The position numbers and the translations under genes are program-made. A stretch of DNA of 64,000 nt from Solibacillus isronensis. GTDB taxonomy: Bacteria; Bacillota; Bacilli; Bacillales_A; Planococcaceae. This document shows, piece after piece, positions 18,983 through 30,668 of the stretch. How positions within the stretch are numbered: position 1 is the stretch's first letter; each line of letters begins with the position of its first letter. The DNA lies in contig NZ_JAMBOC010000001.1 in the NCBI RefSeq assembly GCF_023715405.1, positions 1,922,001 through 1,986,000 of the forward strand, written 5' to 3'. The notes below the pieces were generated by a model. The model was not told the DNA's origin. It made no database searches and worked only from the letters and a program-made list of their open reading frames with translations.

Positions 18983-20356
18983 TTACGCCTCCATTAATAA
19001 TAGTTGCGGCTCACTTAATAAACGTTTTAAATGATTTAAAGCGTTTTGTGCAGTCGCTCCATCGATCATTCGATGATCAAAGCTCAATGATAATGCTAAC
19101 ACATGTGCTGCTACAATTTCACCATTTTTTATTACTGGTTTCTCTGAAATACGGCCAATTCCTAAGATTGCCACTTCAGGATGGTTAATTACTGGTGTGA
19201 ACCATTGTCCACCAGCTGAACCGATATTTGTAATCGACATTGACGCACCTTTCATTTCATGCGTTGCTAACTTACCATCACGTGCTTTTACAGCCAATTC
19301 ATTAATTTCCTGTGATAAGCTAAATACAGACTTACGATCAGCATGCTTAATTACTGGAACTAATAAACCTTTTTCTGTATCAGCCGCAATACCAATATTA
19401 TAATAATGTTTTTGAATAATTTCTTGTGTCGCATCATCCAGCGAACGGTTGAAATCAGGATATTTACGTAAAGTCGAGATTAAAGCCTTCACAACGTACG
19501 GTAAATACGTTAATTTAACACCTTGTTCTGCTGCAATATCTTTGAATTGTTTGCGGTGTGCAACAAGTTCTGTTACGTCCACTTCATCCATTAACGTTAC
19601 GTGCGGAGCCGTATGTTTAGAATGAACCATCGCTTTGGCGATCGCTTTGCGGATACCGCTCATTTTTTCGCGTGTTTCAGGGAACTCGCCTTCAAGTGCG
19701 ACAGGAGCAGCTTGTTTTGTTTCTGCTTGTGGCTGTTGTGTCTCTTTTACTTCTTCTGTTTCAGAAGCCGACTGTTGACCTCCATTTAGGAAGCTCTCAA
19801 TATCTTCTTTTAACACACGGCCGTTTTTGCCTGTGCCTGAAACTTGCTGAATCTCGACACCTTTTTCACGAGCATACTTACGAACAGAAGGCATTGCGAT
19901 AATGCGTTTGCCTGAAGTTTCTGTTTCAGATGGCGATGCAGCTTTTTCTGTTTCAGCAGGAGCTTCCGGCTGAGCAGCGTCTGCACTTTTATCTGATTTA
20001 GTTTCTTCTTTTTTCACATTTTGGCCAGCCTCAGCAGTAGACTGTACTTGTGCTTCTGTTTTGTTTGATTCATTTGATTCGTGGTGGTCATCACCTTTTA
20101 GTTTTAAATCTTCATAGCCTGGTGCATCAAAGCGGATTAAGGCATCCCCGACAATCGCAACCGTTCCTTCTTCTACATAGATTTCTTCTACTGTACCATC
20201 AACTGGTGACGGAATTTCAACGACTGCTTTATCATTTTGAACTTCTGCTAAAATATCGTCTTCTTTTACTTGATCGCCAGGTTTAACGAACCACTTGACG
20301 ATTTCACCTTCATGAATACCTTCTCCGATATCTGGTAAACGAAACGTAAATGCCAT
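18983..20356 (-). CDS. pdhC: Dihydrolipoamide acetyltransferase, E2 of pyruvate dehydrogenase
   Basis: A 457-residue core protein. Order: one lipoyl domain (residues about 1-80, lipoyl lysine in [13 protein letters not shown]), a long Glu/Ala/Gln/Ser-rich linker, a peripheral subunit-binding domain ([21 protein letters not shown]), a second linker, and the catalytic domain with [10 protein letters not shown] near the C-terminus. The linker is highly charged with Thr-Glu-Ser repeats, as is usual. It lies between pdhB and pdhD. Confidence 0.97.
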   Translation of the reverse strand: MAFTFRLPDIGEGIHEGEIVKWFVKPGDQVKEDDILAEVQNDKAVVEIPSPVDGTVEEIYVEEGTVAIVGDALIRFDAPGYEDLKLKGDDHHESNESNKTEAQVQSTAEAGQNVKKEETKSDKSADAAQPEAPAETEKAASPSETETSGKRIIAMPSVRKYAREKGVEIQQVSGTGKNGRVLKEDIESFLNGGQQSASETEEVKETQQPQAETKQAAPVALEGEFPETREKMSGIRKAIAKAMVHSKHTAPHVTLMDEVDVTELVAHRKQFKDIAAEQGVKLTYLPYVVKALISTLRKYPDFNRSLDDATQEIIQKHYYNIGIAADTEKGLLVPVIKHADRKSVFSLSQEINELAVKARDGKLATHEMKGASMSITNIGSAGGQWFTPVINHPEVAILGIGRISEKPVIKNGEIVAAHVLALSLSFDHRMIDGATAQNALNHLKRLLSEPQLLLMEA

Positions 20357-20374
20357 TTATCTCACCCTCAATTC

Positions 20375-21352
20375 TTAGAATGTTAAGACTTTCTTTGCAG
20401 TTTCCATTACATCTTTATACGTAGGTAACCATACACCTTCCGCTTGCGGGAATGAATAGATTGTATCTGGTGCAGCAACACGTAATACTGGCGCTTCCAA
20501 TGATAGAATCGCACGTTCTGTAATTTCTGCGACTACATTTGCCGCAATACCTGCTTGCTTTTGCGCTTCCTGAACAACAATTGCGCGGCCTGTTTTTTCA
20601 ACAGACGCAATAATTGTTTCGATATCTAACGGCTGAATTGTACGTAAATCGATTACTTCTACTGAGTATCCTTCTTTTTCCAATTCTTCTGCCGCTTTTA
20701 GACTTTCGTGAACCATTAAGCCGTAAGCTATGATAGAAAGGTCTTTTCCTTCACGCTTTACATCTGCTTTACCCAATTCAATTGTATATGACTCTTCCGG
20801 AACTTCTTCACGGAATGAACGGTATAGTTTTAAATGCTCTAAGAAAATAACCGGATTATCATCACGAATCGAAGCAATCATTAAACCTTTTGCATCATAT
20901 GGTGTTGAGGGAATAACCACTTTTAATCCTGGTGATTGAGCCATCAACCCTTCTAAAGAATCCGAGTGCATTTCAGGCGTATGAACACCACCGCCAAATG
21001 GAGAGCGGATTGTTACTGGTGCATTATACGTACCACCTGAACGGTATCTCATACGAGCCAATTGCCCGCTGATAGAATCCATTACTTCGAATACGAAGCC
21101 GAAAAATTGAATTTCAGGTACTGGACGATATCCAGTTAACGCTAAACCAATTGCTAAACCACCGATTCCTGATTCTGCAAGTGGCGTATCAAATACACGA
21201 TCAACGCCGAATTCTTTTTGAAGACCTTCAGTTGCACGGAATACCCCGCCGTTTACACCAACGTCTTCACCGAATACTAAAACGTTCTCGTCATTTTTTA
21301 ATTCGCAACGTAATGCATCTGTAATTGCTTGAATCATTGTCATTTGTGCCAT
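20375..21352 (-). CDS. pdhB: Pyruvate dehydrogenase E1 beta subunit
   Basis: A 325-residue transketolase-like subunit: [33 protein letters not shown] and the C-terminal transketolase domain ([13 protein letters not shown]). With PdhA it forms the ThDP-dependent E1. The ribosome-binding site AAGGAG lies inside the end of pdhA; the two genes are 3 bases apart. Confidence 0.97.
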   Translation of the reverse strand: MAQMTMIQAITDALRCELKNDENVLVFGEDVGVNGGVFRATEGLQKEFGVDRVFDTPLAESGIGGLAIGLALTGYRPVPEIQFFGFVFEVMDSISGQLARMRYRSGGTYNAPVTIRSPFGGGVHTPEMHSDSLEGLMAQSPGLKVVIPSTPYDAKGLMIASIRDDNPVIFLEHLKLYRSFREEVPEESYTIELGKADVKREGKDLSIIAYGLMVHESLKAAEELEKEGYSVEVIDLRTIQPLDIETIIASVEKTGRAIVVQEAQKQAGIAANVVAEITERAILSLEAPVLRVAAPDTIYSFPQAEGVWLPTYKDVMETAKKVLTF

Positions 21353-21355
21353 GGC

Positions 21356-22854
<1,499 letters not shown>

Positions 22855-23412
22855 ATGATTTTAATGGAACATATTATCCGTGAAGGACACCCTACTTTAC
22901 GTACCCGCGCGGAAGAAGTTACTTTTCCGTTATCTGCAGAAGATCGACAACTCGCAGATGATATGCTGCAATATTTAATTAATAGCCAAAATCCTGAAAT
23001 TGCTGAAAAATATAATTTACGCGGCGGCATCGGCTTAGCTGCAAACCAGGTAAACAGTTTAAAACGTATGTTTGCACTGCATTTGGAAGATGAAAACGGC
23101 GAACAGATCAGTTTTGTCGCAGTTAACCCTAAAATTGTAAGCCATTCTGTTGAACAGACTTATATAACAAGTGGCGAAGGCTGCTTATCTGTAGACCGTG
23201 CCGTGCCTGGCTATGTTTATCGCTATGCACGTATCACTGTGAAGTTTATGACAGTAGACGGAGAAGAAAAGAAAATGCGTTTATCAGGACTTCCTGCAAT
23301 CGCGTTCCAGCACGAACTTGATCATTTAAACGGAGTCATGTTTTACGATCGAATCGATGAAAAAGACCCGTTTGTCCAATTAGAAAACAGCATTCCATTC
23401 GGAAGAGACTAA
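22855..23412 (+). CDS. def: Peptide deformylase
   Basis: A 185-residue metalloenzyme that removes the formyl group from nascent proteins. All three motifs are intact: GGIGLAANQV (about 57-66), EGCLSV with the metal cysteine, and HELDHLNG with the metal histidines and catalytic Glu. AAAGGAAG precedes the ATG; a second Met at codon 4 is less well spaced. Divergent from pdhA, as in B. subtilis (ykrB). Confidence 0.96.
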   Translation: MILMEHIIREGHPTLRTRAEEVTFPLSAEDRQLADDMLQYLINSQNPEIAEKYNLRGGIGLAANQVNSLKRMFALHLEDENGEQISFVAVNPKIVSHSVEQTYITSGEGCLSVDRAVPGYVYRYARITVKFMTVDGEEKKMRLSGLPAIAFQHELDHLNGVMFYDRIDEKDPFVQLENSIPFGRD

Positions 23413-23420
23413 CTTCTGCG

Positions 23421-23460
23421 GAACCCATTTTCGTTATTAGCGAAATTGGGTTCTTTTTTT
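23421..23460 (+). terminator. Terminator of def
   Basis: GAACCCATTTTCG / CGAAATTGGGTTC, then seven T. Confidence 0.9.
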
Positions 23461-23501
23461 GATCAGTTACTATAGAAGAAAGTCATTTTAGCTTTTGAAT
23501 G

Positions 23502-23668
23502 TTCTAATAAAATCGTAAATGTTCTAATATCCTTTTAAATGTTCTAATAAAAATGAGATTTTCTAATATAACTGTCCATTCTAAAATGGCCGCGCGATGT
23601 TCTAAAACCCTTGCCATTCCTTCTAATATCGACATCCAATTTTCTAATAAACATTAACATTGTTCAAA
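23502..23668 (+). repeat. Helically phased TTCTAATA array A (9 heads)
   Basis: Heads TTCTAA (last one TTCAAA) begin at 23502, 23522, 23542, 23561, 23579, 23600, 23621, 23642 and 23663. Steps are 20, 20, 19, 18, 21, 21, 21 and 21 bp. Heads are often preceded by ATG or ATT and extended to TTCTAATA. The 10-13 bases between heads are not conserved. The array lies between the terminators of convergent def and ykrA. It has stops in all plus frames, so it is not coding. Confidence 0.8.
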
Positions 23669-23694
23669 TAAAGCAAATTCCCATTTGACAAACA

Positions 23695-23731
23695 AAAAAC
23701 GCTGCGAAAAATATATTTTCACAACGCTTTT
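23695..23731 (-). terminator. Terminator of ykrA
   Basis: On the minus strand GCGTTGTGAAAA pairs with TTTTCGCAGCG through G-U wobbles, then TTTTTTG. The stem is much weaker on the plus strand, which fixes the direction. Confidence 0.75.
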
Positions 23732-23741
23732 CCTAACCTAA

Positions 23742-24512
23742 CTATATCAACTTCAACTTCTTCATCGCGTCAGCCAAGCCGTCATTGTCCACATGCCCCG
23801 TAATCATTGAAGCCACTTCCTTTGCCCGTTCATGACCATTTTCCATCGCAACACTATAGCCAAATTCCGAAAGCATTTCAATATCGTTTAATCCATCGCC
23901 AAATGTAATAACATCCTCTACCGGAAAATTAATATGTTCCAGCAATTTTCGAATGCCATTTGCCTTTGAACCACCATCTGGCAGCACATCACAAGAGAAA
24001 GGATGCCAGCGGATAAATTGCACTTGCGGGAATTGATGCTCATAAATAGGCTGATCTTTTTCTTCTATAAATACAAGTGTTTGATAAACCGGTGTATGCA
24101 AATAGTATTGCGGATCAATTTGCGGATACGGATATTGAAGTGTTGCTAAACTGCTTTCCACACTTTCATAGTCGCTTTCGCTAGCGATCATTTCCTTTTC
24201 ATTCAGGAAAACTAACGGATGGTTTCGCTGTGCGCCAAATTCCAGAATTTCTGTTAAAGTTTCGTTGGCGATTTGATCTGTATAAACGACTTCACCTTGA
24301 TAAACGACATATTGCCCGTTAAATGTCACATATGTATCGATTTTAAGCTCTTCCAGTATATCTTTTATCATAAATGGAGCACGTCCTGTTGCAATCGCAA
24401 TTTCATGACCGTTTTCGCGCGCCTTGAATATCGCTTCCTTTGCTGAAGCAGGTAAGTTTTTATCTGAATTGTATAGAGTACCGTCTACATCAAAAAATAA
24501 TATTTTCTTCAA
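23742..24512 (-). CDS. ykrA: Cof-type HAD phosphatase (YkrA-like)
   Basis: A 256-residue haloacid-dehalogenase-superfamily phosphatase with a type IIB cap. Seen: motif I DVDGTLYNSD at residue 8, motif II TGRAP, and motif IV GDGLNDIEML. The substrate is probably a sugar phosphate or flavin-like phosphate, but it is not predictable from sequence. The start is TTG with AAAGGAG 9 bases upstream. B. subtilis ykrA has the same place beside def. Confidence 0.9.
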   Translation of the reverse strand: MKKILFFDVDGTLYNSDKNLPASAKEAIFKARENGHEIAIATGRAPFMIKDILEELKIDTYVTFNGQYVVYQGEVVYTDQIANETLTEILEFGAQRNHPLVFLNEKEMIASESDYESVESSLATLQYPYPQIDPQYYLHTPVYQTLVFIEEKDQPIYEHQFPQVQFIRWHPFSCDVLPDGGSKANGIRKLLEHINFPVEDVITFGDGLNDIEMLSEFGYSVAMENGHERAKEVASMITGHVDNDGLADAMKKLKLI

Positions 24513-24542
24513 TTTATAACGCTCCTTTATTTTTGTAGGCCC

Positions 24543-24571
24543 TTTACAAAAATCTGAATATTTAGTATAAT
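24543..24571 (+). promoter_or_regulatory. Strong SigA-type promoter of the 23-codon gene
   Basis: TTTACA, exactly 17 bases, TATAAT. It is only 7 bases upstream of GAGGAG and 21 bases upstream of the ATG. Confidence 0.75.
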
Positions 24572-24592
24572 GAGTTTGAGGAGTGATGACCT

Positions 24593-24664
24593 ATGTTAAA
24601 ACGTCTCAAAAAGAAATGGCGAAAACGATTAAATGGCATCCTCGGAAAAAAATTAATTGCCTAA
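24593..24664 (+). CDS. 23-residue strongly basic peptide in its own transcription unit
   Basis: The predicted peptide has ten Lys/Arg in 23 residues, with hydrophobic Leu/Ile/Trp spaced between them (start MLKRLKKKWRKR, end LGKKLIA) and no acidic residue. A perfect-spacing promoter, a GAGGAG site 9 bases before the ATG and a terminator 15 bases after the stop make a transcript of about 130 bases. The family is not recognised. It could be a membrane-active or RNA-binding peptide, a leader peptide, or the mRNA part of an sRNA. It sits between ykrA and rpoY-rnjA. Confidence 0.6.
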   Translation: MLKRLKKKWRKRLNGILGKKLIA

Positions 24665-24679
24665 CACTTCATTTAGAGT

Positions 24680-24712
24680 GGTACGCCCGATTACAGGACG
24701 TGCCATTTTTTT
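24680..24712 (+). terminator. Terminator of the 23-codon gene
   Basis: GGTACGCCC pairs with GGACGTGCC (one mismatch, one wobble) across a GATTACA loop, then A and seven T. Confidence 0.75.
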
Positions 24713-24852
24713 CATTCGTGGCCACTTTACTGTTCACGAAATTTGAAGGGCTTTTCTTTATTTTAAAGGAGTCACGTGATAATATAAAGGAAATGCATTT
24801 TTCTACAAGTTAGAAGTGCAGTAATAATGTTCGTACTTAAAGGAGAGTAACT

Positions 24853-25062
24853 ATGATTTACAAAGTCTATTATCAAGAAAACATTTCTGAGATTCCAGTT
24901 CGCGAAAACACAAAAACACTTTATTTAGAGGCGTCATCTGAACGTGAAGTACGTCACTATTTAAAAGACCGTAACTACAATATCGAACTTGTTCAACTTC
25001 TAGAAGGCAACTATTTAGAATATGAACAAAATAGCCCGAATTTCCGTCTGGAGAACGCTTAA
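24853..25062 (+). CDS. rpoY: RNA polymerase epsilon subunit RpoY
   Basis: A 69-residue accessory subunit of Firmicute RNA polymerase (YkzG; PF07288). The sequence [18 protein letters not shown] and the central [17 protein letters not shown] are typical, and the length is normal. AAAGGAGAG precedes the ATG. rnjA follows after 5 bases, the conserved rpoY-rnjA pair that links polymerase and RNA decay. Confidence 0.96.
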   Translation: MIYKVYYQENISEIPVRENTKTLYLEASSEREVRHYLKDRNYNIELVQLLEGNYLEYEQNSPNFRLENA

Positions 25063-25067
25063 TTGTT

Positions 25068-26735
25068 ATGAAATTCGTTAAGAATGATCAAGCGGCTGTA
25101 TTCGCACTCGGCGGACTGGGCGAAATCGGCAAAAACACATATGCAGTACAATTCCAAGATGAAATCATACTAATAGATGCAGGTATTAAATTCCCTGAAG
25201 ACGATTTGCTTGGCATTGACTATGTAATTCCAGACTATACGTATTTAGTTCGAAACGTAGACAAAATCAAAGGCTTATTTATAACACATGGTCACGAAGA
25301 TCATATCGGTGGTATTCCTTATTTATTACGTCAAGTTAATATTCCTGTATACGGCGGAAAACTTGCACTAGGTCTACTTCGCAACAAATTAGAAGAGCAT
25401 GGCTTATTACGTACAACAAAACTGATTGAATTTAAAGAGAATGATGTCATTAAATTCCGTAAAACAGCTGTTAGCTTCTTCCGTACAACACATAGTATTC
25501 CAGATGCATATGGTATTGTCATCAAGACACCACCGGGTAATATTGTGCATACTGGTGACTTTAAGTTTGACTTTACTCCAGTAGGCGAGCCTGCTAACTT
25601 GACGAAAATGGCAGAAATCGGCCGTGATGGCGTCCTTTGTTTACTATCGGATAGTACAAATGCCGAAAAGCCTGATTTTACAATGTCTGAACGTACAGTC
25701 GGGAAAAGCATTGACGAAATTTTCCGTAAAGTTGACGGACGTATTATTTTTGCAACATTCGCTTCAAATATCCACCGTTTACAACAGGCAACTGATGCAG
25801 CTGTGAAATATGGTCGTAAAGTTGCTGTGTTCGGTCGTTCAATGGATAATGCGATTACAATCGGCCGTGAATTAGGCTATATTACAGCACCTAAAGAAAC
25901 ATTTGTTGATATACAAAGCTTAAACCGTTTACCTGCAAATGAAGTGATGATTTTATGTACCGGTTCTCAAGGTGAACCAATGGCTGCATTATCACGTATT
26001 GCTAACGGTACACACCGTCAGATTCAAATCCAGCCTGGTGATACAGTTGTATTCTCATCTTCTCCGGTTCCTGGTAACACGATGAGCGTAAACAAAATCA
26101 TCAACTTATTATTCCGCGCTGGTGCAGAAGTTATCCATGGCGCATTAAATAATATCCATACTTCAGGTCACGGTTCTCAACAAGAACAAAAGCTTATGCT
26201 TCGTTTAATGAAACCGAAATTCTTTATGCCGATTCATGGTGAATATCGCATGTTGAAAATTCATACTGAATTAGCTGAAGCTTGTGAAGTTCCATTGGAA
26301 AACTCATTCGTTATGGAAAATGGTGATGTTCTTGCATTAAGTGCAAATGAAGCACATGTGGCAGGACGCATTCCTTCAGGCGATGTGTATATCGATGGTA
26401 ATGGAATTGGGGATATCGGCAATATCGTATTACGCGATCGACGAATTCTTTCAGAAGAAGGTTTAGTCATCGTAGTCGTAAGTGTCGATATGGCTAAAAA
26501 CAAAATTGTTTCTGGTCCGGATATTATTTCTCGCGGATTTGTGTATATGCGTGAATCAGGCATGATGATCAATGAAGCACAAAAAATGCTGAACCATCAT
26601 TTAAACAGCACGATTCAGGAAAAAGATACACAATGGAATGATTTGAAAAATGAAATTACCGATGTATTAGGCCCATATTTATATGAAAAAACGAAACGTC
26701 GTCCAATGATTTTACCGATCATTATGGAAGTATAA
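25068..26735 (+). CDS. rnjA: Ribonuclease J1
   Basis: A 555-residue metallo-beta-lactamase / beta-CASP RNase with 5' exonuclease and endonuclease activity, acting in mRNA decay and rRNA maturation. Seen: HGHEDHIGG with H74, H76, D78 and H79, [12 protein letters not shown], the beta-CASP domain ([25 protein letters not shown]), [14 protein letters not shown] and PIHGEYRML. The ribosome-binding site is weak (GGAG 14 bases upstream), so translation is probably coupled to rpoY. Confidence 0.97.
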   Translation: MKFVKNDQAAVFALGGLGEIGKNTYAVQFQDEIILIDAGIKFPEDDLLGIDYVIPDYTYLVRNVDKIKGLFITHGHEDHIGGIPYLLRQVNIPVYGGKLALGLLRNKLEEHGLLRTTKLIEFKENDVIKFRKTAVSFFRTTHSIPDAYGIVIKTPPGNIVHTGDFKFDFTPVGEPANLTKMAEIGRDGVLCLLSDSTNAEKPDFTMSERTVGKSIDEIFRKVDGRIIFATFASNIHRLQQATDAAVKYGRKVAVFGRSMDNAITIGRELGYITAPKETFVDIQSLNRLPANEVMILCTGSQGEPMAALSRIANGTHRQIQIQPGDTVVFSSSPVPGNTMSVNKIINLLFRAGAEVIHGALNNIHTSGHGSQQEQKLMLRLMKPKFFMPIHGEYRMLKIHTELAEACEVPLENSFVMENGDVLALSANEAHVAGRIPSGDVYIDGNGIGDIGNIVLRDRRILSEEGLVIVVVSVDMAKNKIVSGPDIISRGFVYMRESGMMINEAQKMLNHHLNSTIQEKDTQWNDLKNEITDVLGPYLYEKTKRRPMILPIIMEV

Positions 26736-26757
26736 AACGGGACTAGTCCTCAATATA

Positions 26758-26798
26758 AAAAATCCATCATTTTGCTTTCGCAAGATGATGGATTTTTA
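26758..26798. terminator. Bidirectional terminator between rnjA and ktrC
   Basis: AAATCCATCAT / ATGATGGATTT, extended by TGC / GCA, with T tracts on both sides. Confidence 0.88.
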
Positions 26799-26836
26799 GT
26801 TATATCCAAATTTAATATCGTCAACAACGGTCTAAC

Positions 26837-27499
26837 TTACTTCTGAATAACCTTCTTCACAAATCGGTTAATATCGACATCCGCACCGATAATGAGCAGG
26901 ACATCCCCTACTTGAATGCGTTCGGTTGCATTTGGGGAAATCATAATTTCATCACCGCGTGTAATGCCGACGATGTTCAAACCGTATTTTGCCCGTACAT
27001 CCAGCTCGATTAACGATTGGCCGGCGATGCTTTCATTTGCTTTAATTTCCATGATTGAATGTTCACCTGAAATCTCCAAGTAATCAAGAACACTGTTTGA
27101 CATCATGTTATTAGCGATTCGGATACCCATATCACGTTCAGGATGCACAACAAAATCCGCACCGATTTTCAGCAATACTTTTTCATGGTAGTCGTTTTGC
27201 GCCTTTACTGTAATTTGCGGAACGCCGAGCTCTTTCAAAATAAGCGTCGTTAAAATACTCGATTGGATATCTTCTCCAATCGCTACAATAACATGTTCGA
27301 AATTCCATAAACCTAGTGATTTGATCGTTTCCTCTTCTGTCGTATCCGCTACTACAGCCTGTGTTGCAATACGGGCATATTCATCGACACGTTCACTATC
27401 TGTATCGATTGCCATTACATTGGCTCCCTGTTTAACGAGTTCACGTACGATACTTCCCCCAAAACGTCCCAGCCCTATTACTACGAATTCTTTTTTCAT
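26837..27499 (-). CDS. ktrC: Potassium channel regulatory subunit KtrC
   Basis: A 220-residue cytosolic RCK protein. The N-terminal Rossmann domain has IGLGRFGGSIVREL and the acidic strand end MAIDTD; the C-terminal RCK_C domain (about 135-220) is the part that binds c-di-AMP in known homologues. It gates a KtrB/KtrD pore; ktrD is at 54.5-55.8 kb. B. subtilis ktrC (ykqB) is also next to rnjA. GGAGG precedes the ATG. It follows the thioredoxin-like gene by 60 bases. Confidence 0.95.
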   Translation of the reverse strand: MKKEFVVIGLGRFGGSIVRELVKQGANVMAIDTDSERVDEYARIATQAVVADTTEEETIKSLGLWNFEHVIVAIGEDIQSSILTTLILKELGVPQITVKAQNDYHEKVLLKIGADFVVHPERDMGIRIANNMMSNSVLDYLEISGEHSIMEIKANESIAGQSLIELDVRAKYGLNIVGITRGDEIMISPNATERIQVGDVLLIIGADVDINRFVKKVIQK

Positions 27500-27559
27500 A
27501 CTATTCTCCTCCGAACATCCAGTTGCAACTAGTTTAACGTATCAAAACAGCTGTTGTCA

Positions 27560-27988
27560 TTAAATTATACGTTCTATTTTCTGTTGCAGTAATTTTAATG
27601 CAAAATAGCCCGCCTTAAAAAAGCGTAATTGCTGCTGTTGATCAAATATATAGTAAGCAGGTACGAATTTGTTTCCAAACCTGTCGCTTATTTTTAGTTC
27701 ATTATCAAGGTAAACAGGGTATATTAATTCCAATTGCTTTATTTTCTCTTTTACAAGGGCTTCCGAATAATCCGACTCTTCTCTTGGCATATGAATCGCA
27801 TGAACCGCTAACCGATCCCCAAATATCCGCTCCAATTCCTTCAAGTTTTTGATGGAATGGGCACATTCCGAACAGCTCATTGACCAGAAATAAACCAATG
27901 TTGCTTTAGCATTTTCTTCGTAAGTATTCTCCCGATTTAATATTTTCGTCGCGCCACTTAGCGATGGCATTATTGTTCGAATTCTCAT
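27560..27988 (-). CDS. Thioredoxin-fold thiol-disulfide oxidoreductase (TlpA/AhpC-like)
   Basis: A 142-residue protein with a thioredoxin-like core. Active-site motif SCSEC after YFWSM, and a cis-proline segment VPAYYIF. No signal peptide, so probably cytosolic. The partner is unknown. GAGGTG lies 8 bases before the ATG. It is upstream of ktrC in the same direction. Confidence 0.85.
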   Translation of the reverse strand: MRIRTIMPSLSGATKILNRENTYEENAKATLVYFWSMSCSECAHSIKNLKELERIFGDRLAVHAIHMPREESDYSEALVKEKIKQLELIYPVYLDNELKISDRFGNKFVPAYYIFDQQQQLRFFKAGYFALKLLQQKIERII

Positions 27989-28081
27989 TTATATTCACCT
28001 CGTTGTAACATATGTAATGACGGATTTTTCGGTACCATTCAAATGCCCCAATACGTATATCAATATATTTGGACAAGACCC

Positions 28082-28109
28082 TTGAAAATACATATTTATT
28101 AGGTATAAT
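28082..28109 (+). promoter_or_regulatory. SigA-type promoter of the potABCD operon, with GTAAAC repeats in the leader
   Basis: TTGAAA, 16 bases, TATAAT. Downstream, GTAAAC recurs at 28123, 28145 and 28175, the first two as GTAAACTT 22 bp apart. They are candidate binding sites for the XRE regulator encoded first in the operon. Confidence 0.6.
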
Positions 28110-28212
28110 TATTATTGCTTTCGTAAACTTAAAGTAATGTAAAAGTAAACTTCCTTACTCAAGGTTTATAAACAGTAAACTATTGAGCGAAAAATATAAG
28201 GGGTGTGACTAT

Positions 28213-28755
28213 ATGCAAATTGGTTCAAAAATTAAAGCCCTTCGTATAAAAAAAGGGCTTACCCAGGAAGAGCTTGGGGAACGTACTGATTTAACGAAAG
28301 GTTATATTTCGCAATTGGAGCGAGACTTAAATTCCCCTTCCATTGAAACATTGTTTAACTTACTGGAAGTTCTCGGGTGTACACCGCGAGACTTTTTTGA
28401 TGATACGCAAGAAAATGAAAAAATTGTTTTCACAAAAGATGATCAAACATGCTTTATTGATCAGGATAAAAAATTTGAAATCGAGTGGCTTATTCCTACT
28501 TCAAATGAAAAGGAAATGGAGCCTGTTTTCATTACATTGCAAAAAGATGCAGAATTTAAAGCATTTGAGCCGTCACTGGCAGAGACGTTCATCTATGTTC
28601 AAAACGGACGGATTCGAGTCGTTTTGGGCAATGATGAATACATAGCAAGTGAAGGTGATGCCGTATATTACGAAGCATCTTCCAACCATCAAATTTTCAA
28701 TGCGCACAGTGGCATAACAAAATTGCTCCTTGTCGCGACACAATCATATTTATAA
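28213..28755 (+). CDS. XRE-cupin transcriptional regulator (PuuR type)
   Basis: A 180-residue repressor-like protein: N-terminal helix-turn-helix ([30 protein letters not shown]), then a C-terminal cupin fold (about 105-178) as ligand sensor. Such regulators precede spermidine/putrescine transporters in Bacilli and are presumed to sense polyamines. The frame is open 10 codons further upstream, but AAGGGG sits before the ATG at 28213. potA starts 16 bases after the stop. Confidence 0.92.
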   Translation: MQIGSKIKALRIKKGLTQEELGERTDLTKGYISQLERDLNSPSIETLFNLLEVLGCTPRDFFDDTQENEKIVFTKDDQTCFIDQDKKFEIEWLIPTSNEKEMEPVFITLQKDAEFKAFEPSLAETFIYVQNGRIRVVLGNDEYIASEGDAVYYEASSNHQIFNAHSGITKLLLVATQSYL

Positions 28756-28771
28756 ATTAGGAGGATGCAAA

Positions 28772-29872
28772 ATGGATAACACAATTATTCGCTTTGAAAA
28801 TGTCACAAAATCATATGATGACGGAACAGTAGTATTAAAAAATATTAACTTTGAATTGGAACGAGGTAAGTTCTATACATTACTCGGACCATCCGGATGC
28901 GGGAAAACAACGATTTTACGTATTATTGCCGGGTTTACCGATGCATCTACGGGTGATGTTTTCTTCAACGGAAAACGGATTAACGATGTGCCTGCAAATG
29001 AACGCCAAGTAAACACAGTATTTCAGGATTACGCGCTCTTCCCCCACTTGAATGTTTTTGAAAATGTAGCATTTGGCTTAAGAATCAAAAAAGTAAAAGA
29101 AGCTGAAGTGAAAGAACGTGTACAAGAAGCATTGAAGTTCGTTAACTTGGCAGGCTACGGCAGCCGGGAAATTTTGGAAATGTCTGGTGGTCAGCGTCAG
29201 CGTGTTGCGATTGCCCGTGCAATTGTCAATGATCCGGATGTAATTTTACTCGATGAGCCTTTATCTGCACTTGATTTAAAATTACGTACAGAAATGCAGT
29301 ATGAGCTTCGCGAACTGCAGCAGCGTCTTGGCAAAACATTTATATTTGTTACGCATGATCAGGAAGAAGCGCTTGCGATGAGTGATGAAATATTTGTTCT
29401 TTCTCAAGGTGAAATTAAACAATCCGGTACACCTGTTGATATTTATGATGAGCCAATCAACCGTTTTGTTGCAGACTTTATCGGTGAATCCAATATTGTG
29501 GACGGCATCATGATTGAAGATTACCGTGTGAAATTTGCCGGAAAAGAGTTTGAATGTGTCGATGCCGGGATGAAGAAGAACGAAAAAATCGATATCGTTA
29601 TTCGTCCGGAAGATCTGGAAATTACTACACCCGAAAATGGCAAGCTAATCGTAACAGTAGATACACAGCTGTTCCGCGGCGTGCACTACGAATTATCGAC
29701 ATATGATAAAGACGGCAATGAATGGCTTGTTCATTCATTGAAAAAAGCGGAAGTTGGAGCGGAAATCGGATTGGACTTTGATCCGGAAGCAATCCACGTA
29801 ATGCGTTTAAACGAAACGGAAGAAGATTTTGATAAACGTCTGGAAGCGTATGGGGATGAAGAACATGAATAA
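28772..29872 (+). CDS. potA: Spermidine/putrescine ABC transporter ATPase PotA
   Basis: A 366-residue ATPase. Walker [10 protein letters not shown] near residue 40, signature [14 protein letters not shown], Walker B VILLDEP, H-loop VTHDQEEA, then a C-terminal TOBE domain (about 270-350). AGGAGG lies 7 bases before the chosen ATG. The end overlaps potB by 8 bases. Confidence 0.96.
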   Translation: MDNTIIRFENVTKSYDDGTVVLKNINFELERGKFYTLLGPSGCGKTTILRIIAGFTDASTGDVFFNGKRINDVPANERQVNTVFQDYALFPHLNVFENVAFGLRIKKVKEAEVKERVQEALKFVNLAGYGSREILEMSGGQRQRVAIARAIVNDPDVILLDEPLSALDLKLRTEMQYELRELQQRLGKTFIFVTHDQEEALAMSDEIFVLSQGEIKQSGTPVDIYDEPINRFVADFIGESNIVDGIMIEDYRVKFAGKEFECVDAGMKKNEKIDIVIRPEDLEITTPENGKLIVTVDTQLFRGVHYELSTYDKDGNEWLVHSLKKAEVGAEIGLDFDPEAIHVMRLNETEEDFDKRLEAYGDEEHE

Positions 29873-30668
29873 AGCAGCTAAAGGACCTTTAATCCCCTAC
29901 GTATTTTGGATAATTTTATTCGTTATCGCACCAATTGCGTTAATCGTCTATTATTCTGTTCTTGATTTGAACGGGAACTTTACATTGGCCAACTATGCGA
30001 AGTTCTTTACACCGGTTTATTTGAAAATGACATTGAGCAGTTTCTGGTATGCGTTTTTAATTACATTATTCACATTATTATTTGCCTACCCTACTGCCTA
30101 CTTACTGACAAAAACGAAGCATAAACAGCTATGGCTTATGCTGATCATTATCCCTTCTTGGATTAACCTGCTGTTAAAAACATACGCATTTATCGGCATT
30201 TTCGGTTTATACGGTCCGATCAATGCACTGATCGAAGTATTTGGTTTTGATCCAAAGCAAATTTTATTTACAGACTTTAGTTTCGTATTTGTATCGGTCT
30301 ATATTTTCATTCCGTTTATGATTATTCCGATTTTCAACTCATTGGACAAAATGAATCCTTCACTTATTTATGCTTCACGTGACTTAGGGGCAAATGCATG
30401 GACAACTTTCCGCCGTGTCATTTTCCCGCTGACAATCGACGGCGTAAAATCAGGTATTCAAGTAACGTTCATTCCGGCATTATCACTGTTCATGATTACA
30501 CGTTTAATCGCCGGCAACCAGGTCATTACTTTAGGTACGGCGATCGAGCAGCAATTCCTCGTTTCCCAAAACTGGGGTATGGGTTCGACAATTGCCGTGT
30601 TCTTAATTTTATTCATGGTGCTTACAATGCTGTTTACTAGACAAAAATCTAAAGGAGGACGTGTCTGA
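29865..30668 (+). CDS. potB: Polyamine ABC transporter permease PotB
   Basis: A 267-residue inner-membrane permease with about six helices and the EAA-loop region [25 protein letters not shown]. The start at 29865 overlaps the potA stop (ATGAATAA) and has GGGGA 8 bases upstream; upstream in-frame ATGs lie inside potA. It pairs with PotC. Confidence 0.94.
   Translation: MNKAAKGPLIPYVFWIILFVIAPIALIVYYSVLDLNGNFTLANYAKFFTPVYLKMTLSSFWYAFLITLFTLLFAYPTAYLLTKTKHKQLWLMLIIIPSWINLLLKTYAFIGIFGLYGPINALIEVFGFDPKQILFTDFSFVFVSVYIFIPFMIIPIFNSLDKMNPSLIYASRDLGANAWTTFRRVIFPLTIDGVKSGIQVTFIPALSLFMITRLIAGNQVITLGTAIEQQFLVSQNWGMGSTIAVFLILFMVLTMLFTRQKSKGGRV

Noticed and set aside
23502..23668. CRISPR array at the phased TTCTAA repeats
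   Set aside because: The conserved head is only about 8 bp, the period is 18-21 bp and no cas genes are present. CRISPR repeats are 24-40 bp and nearly identical.
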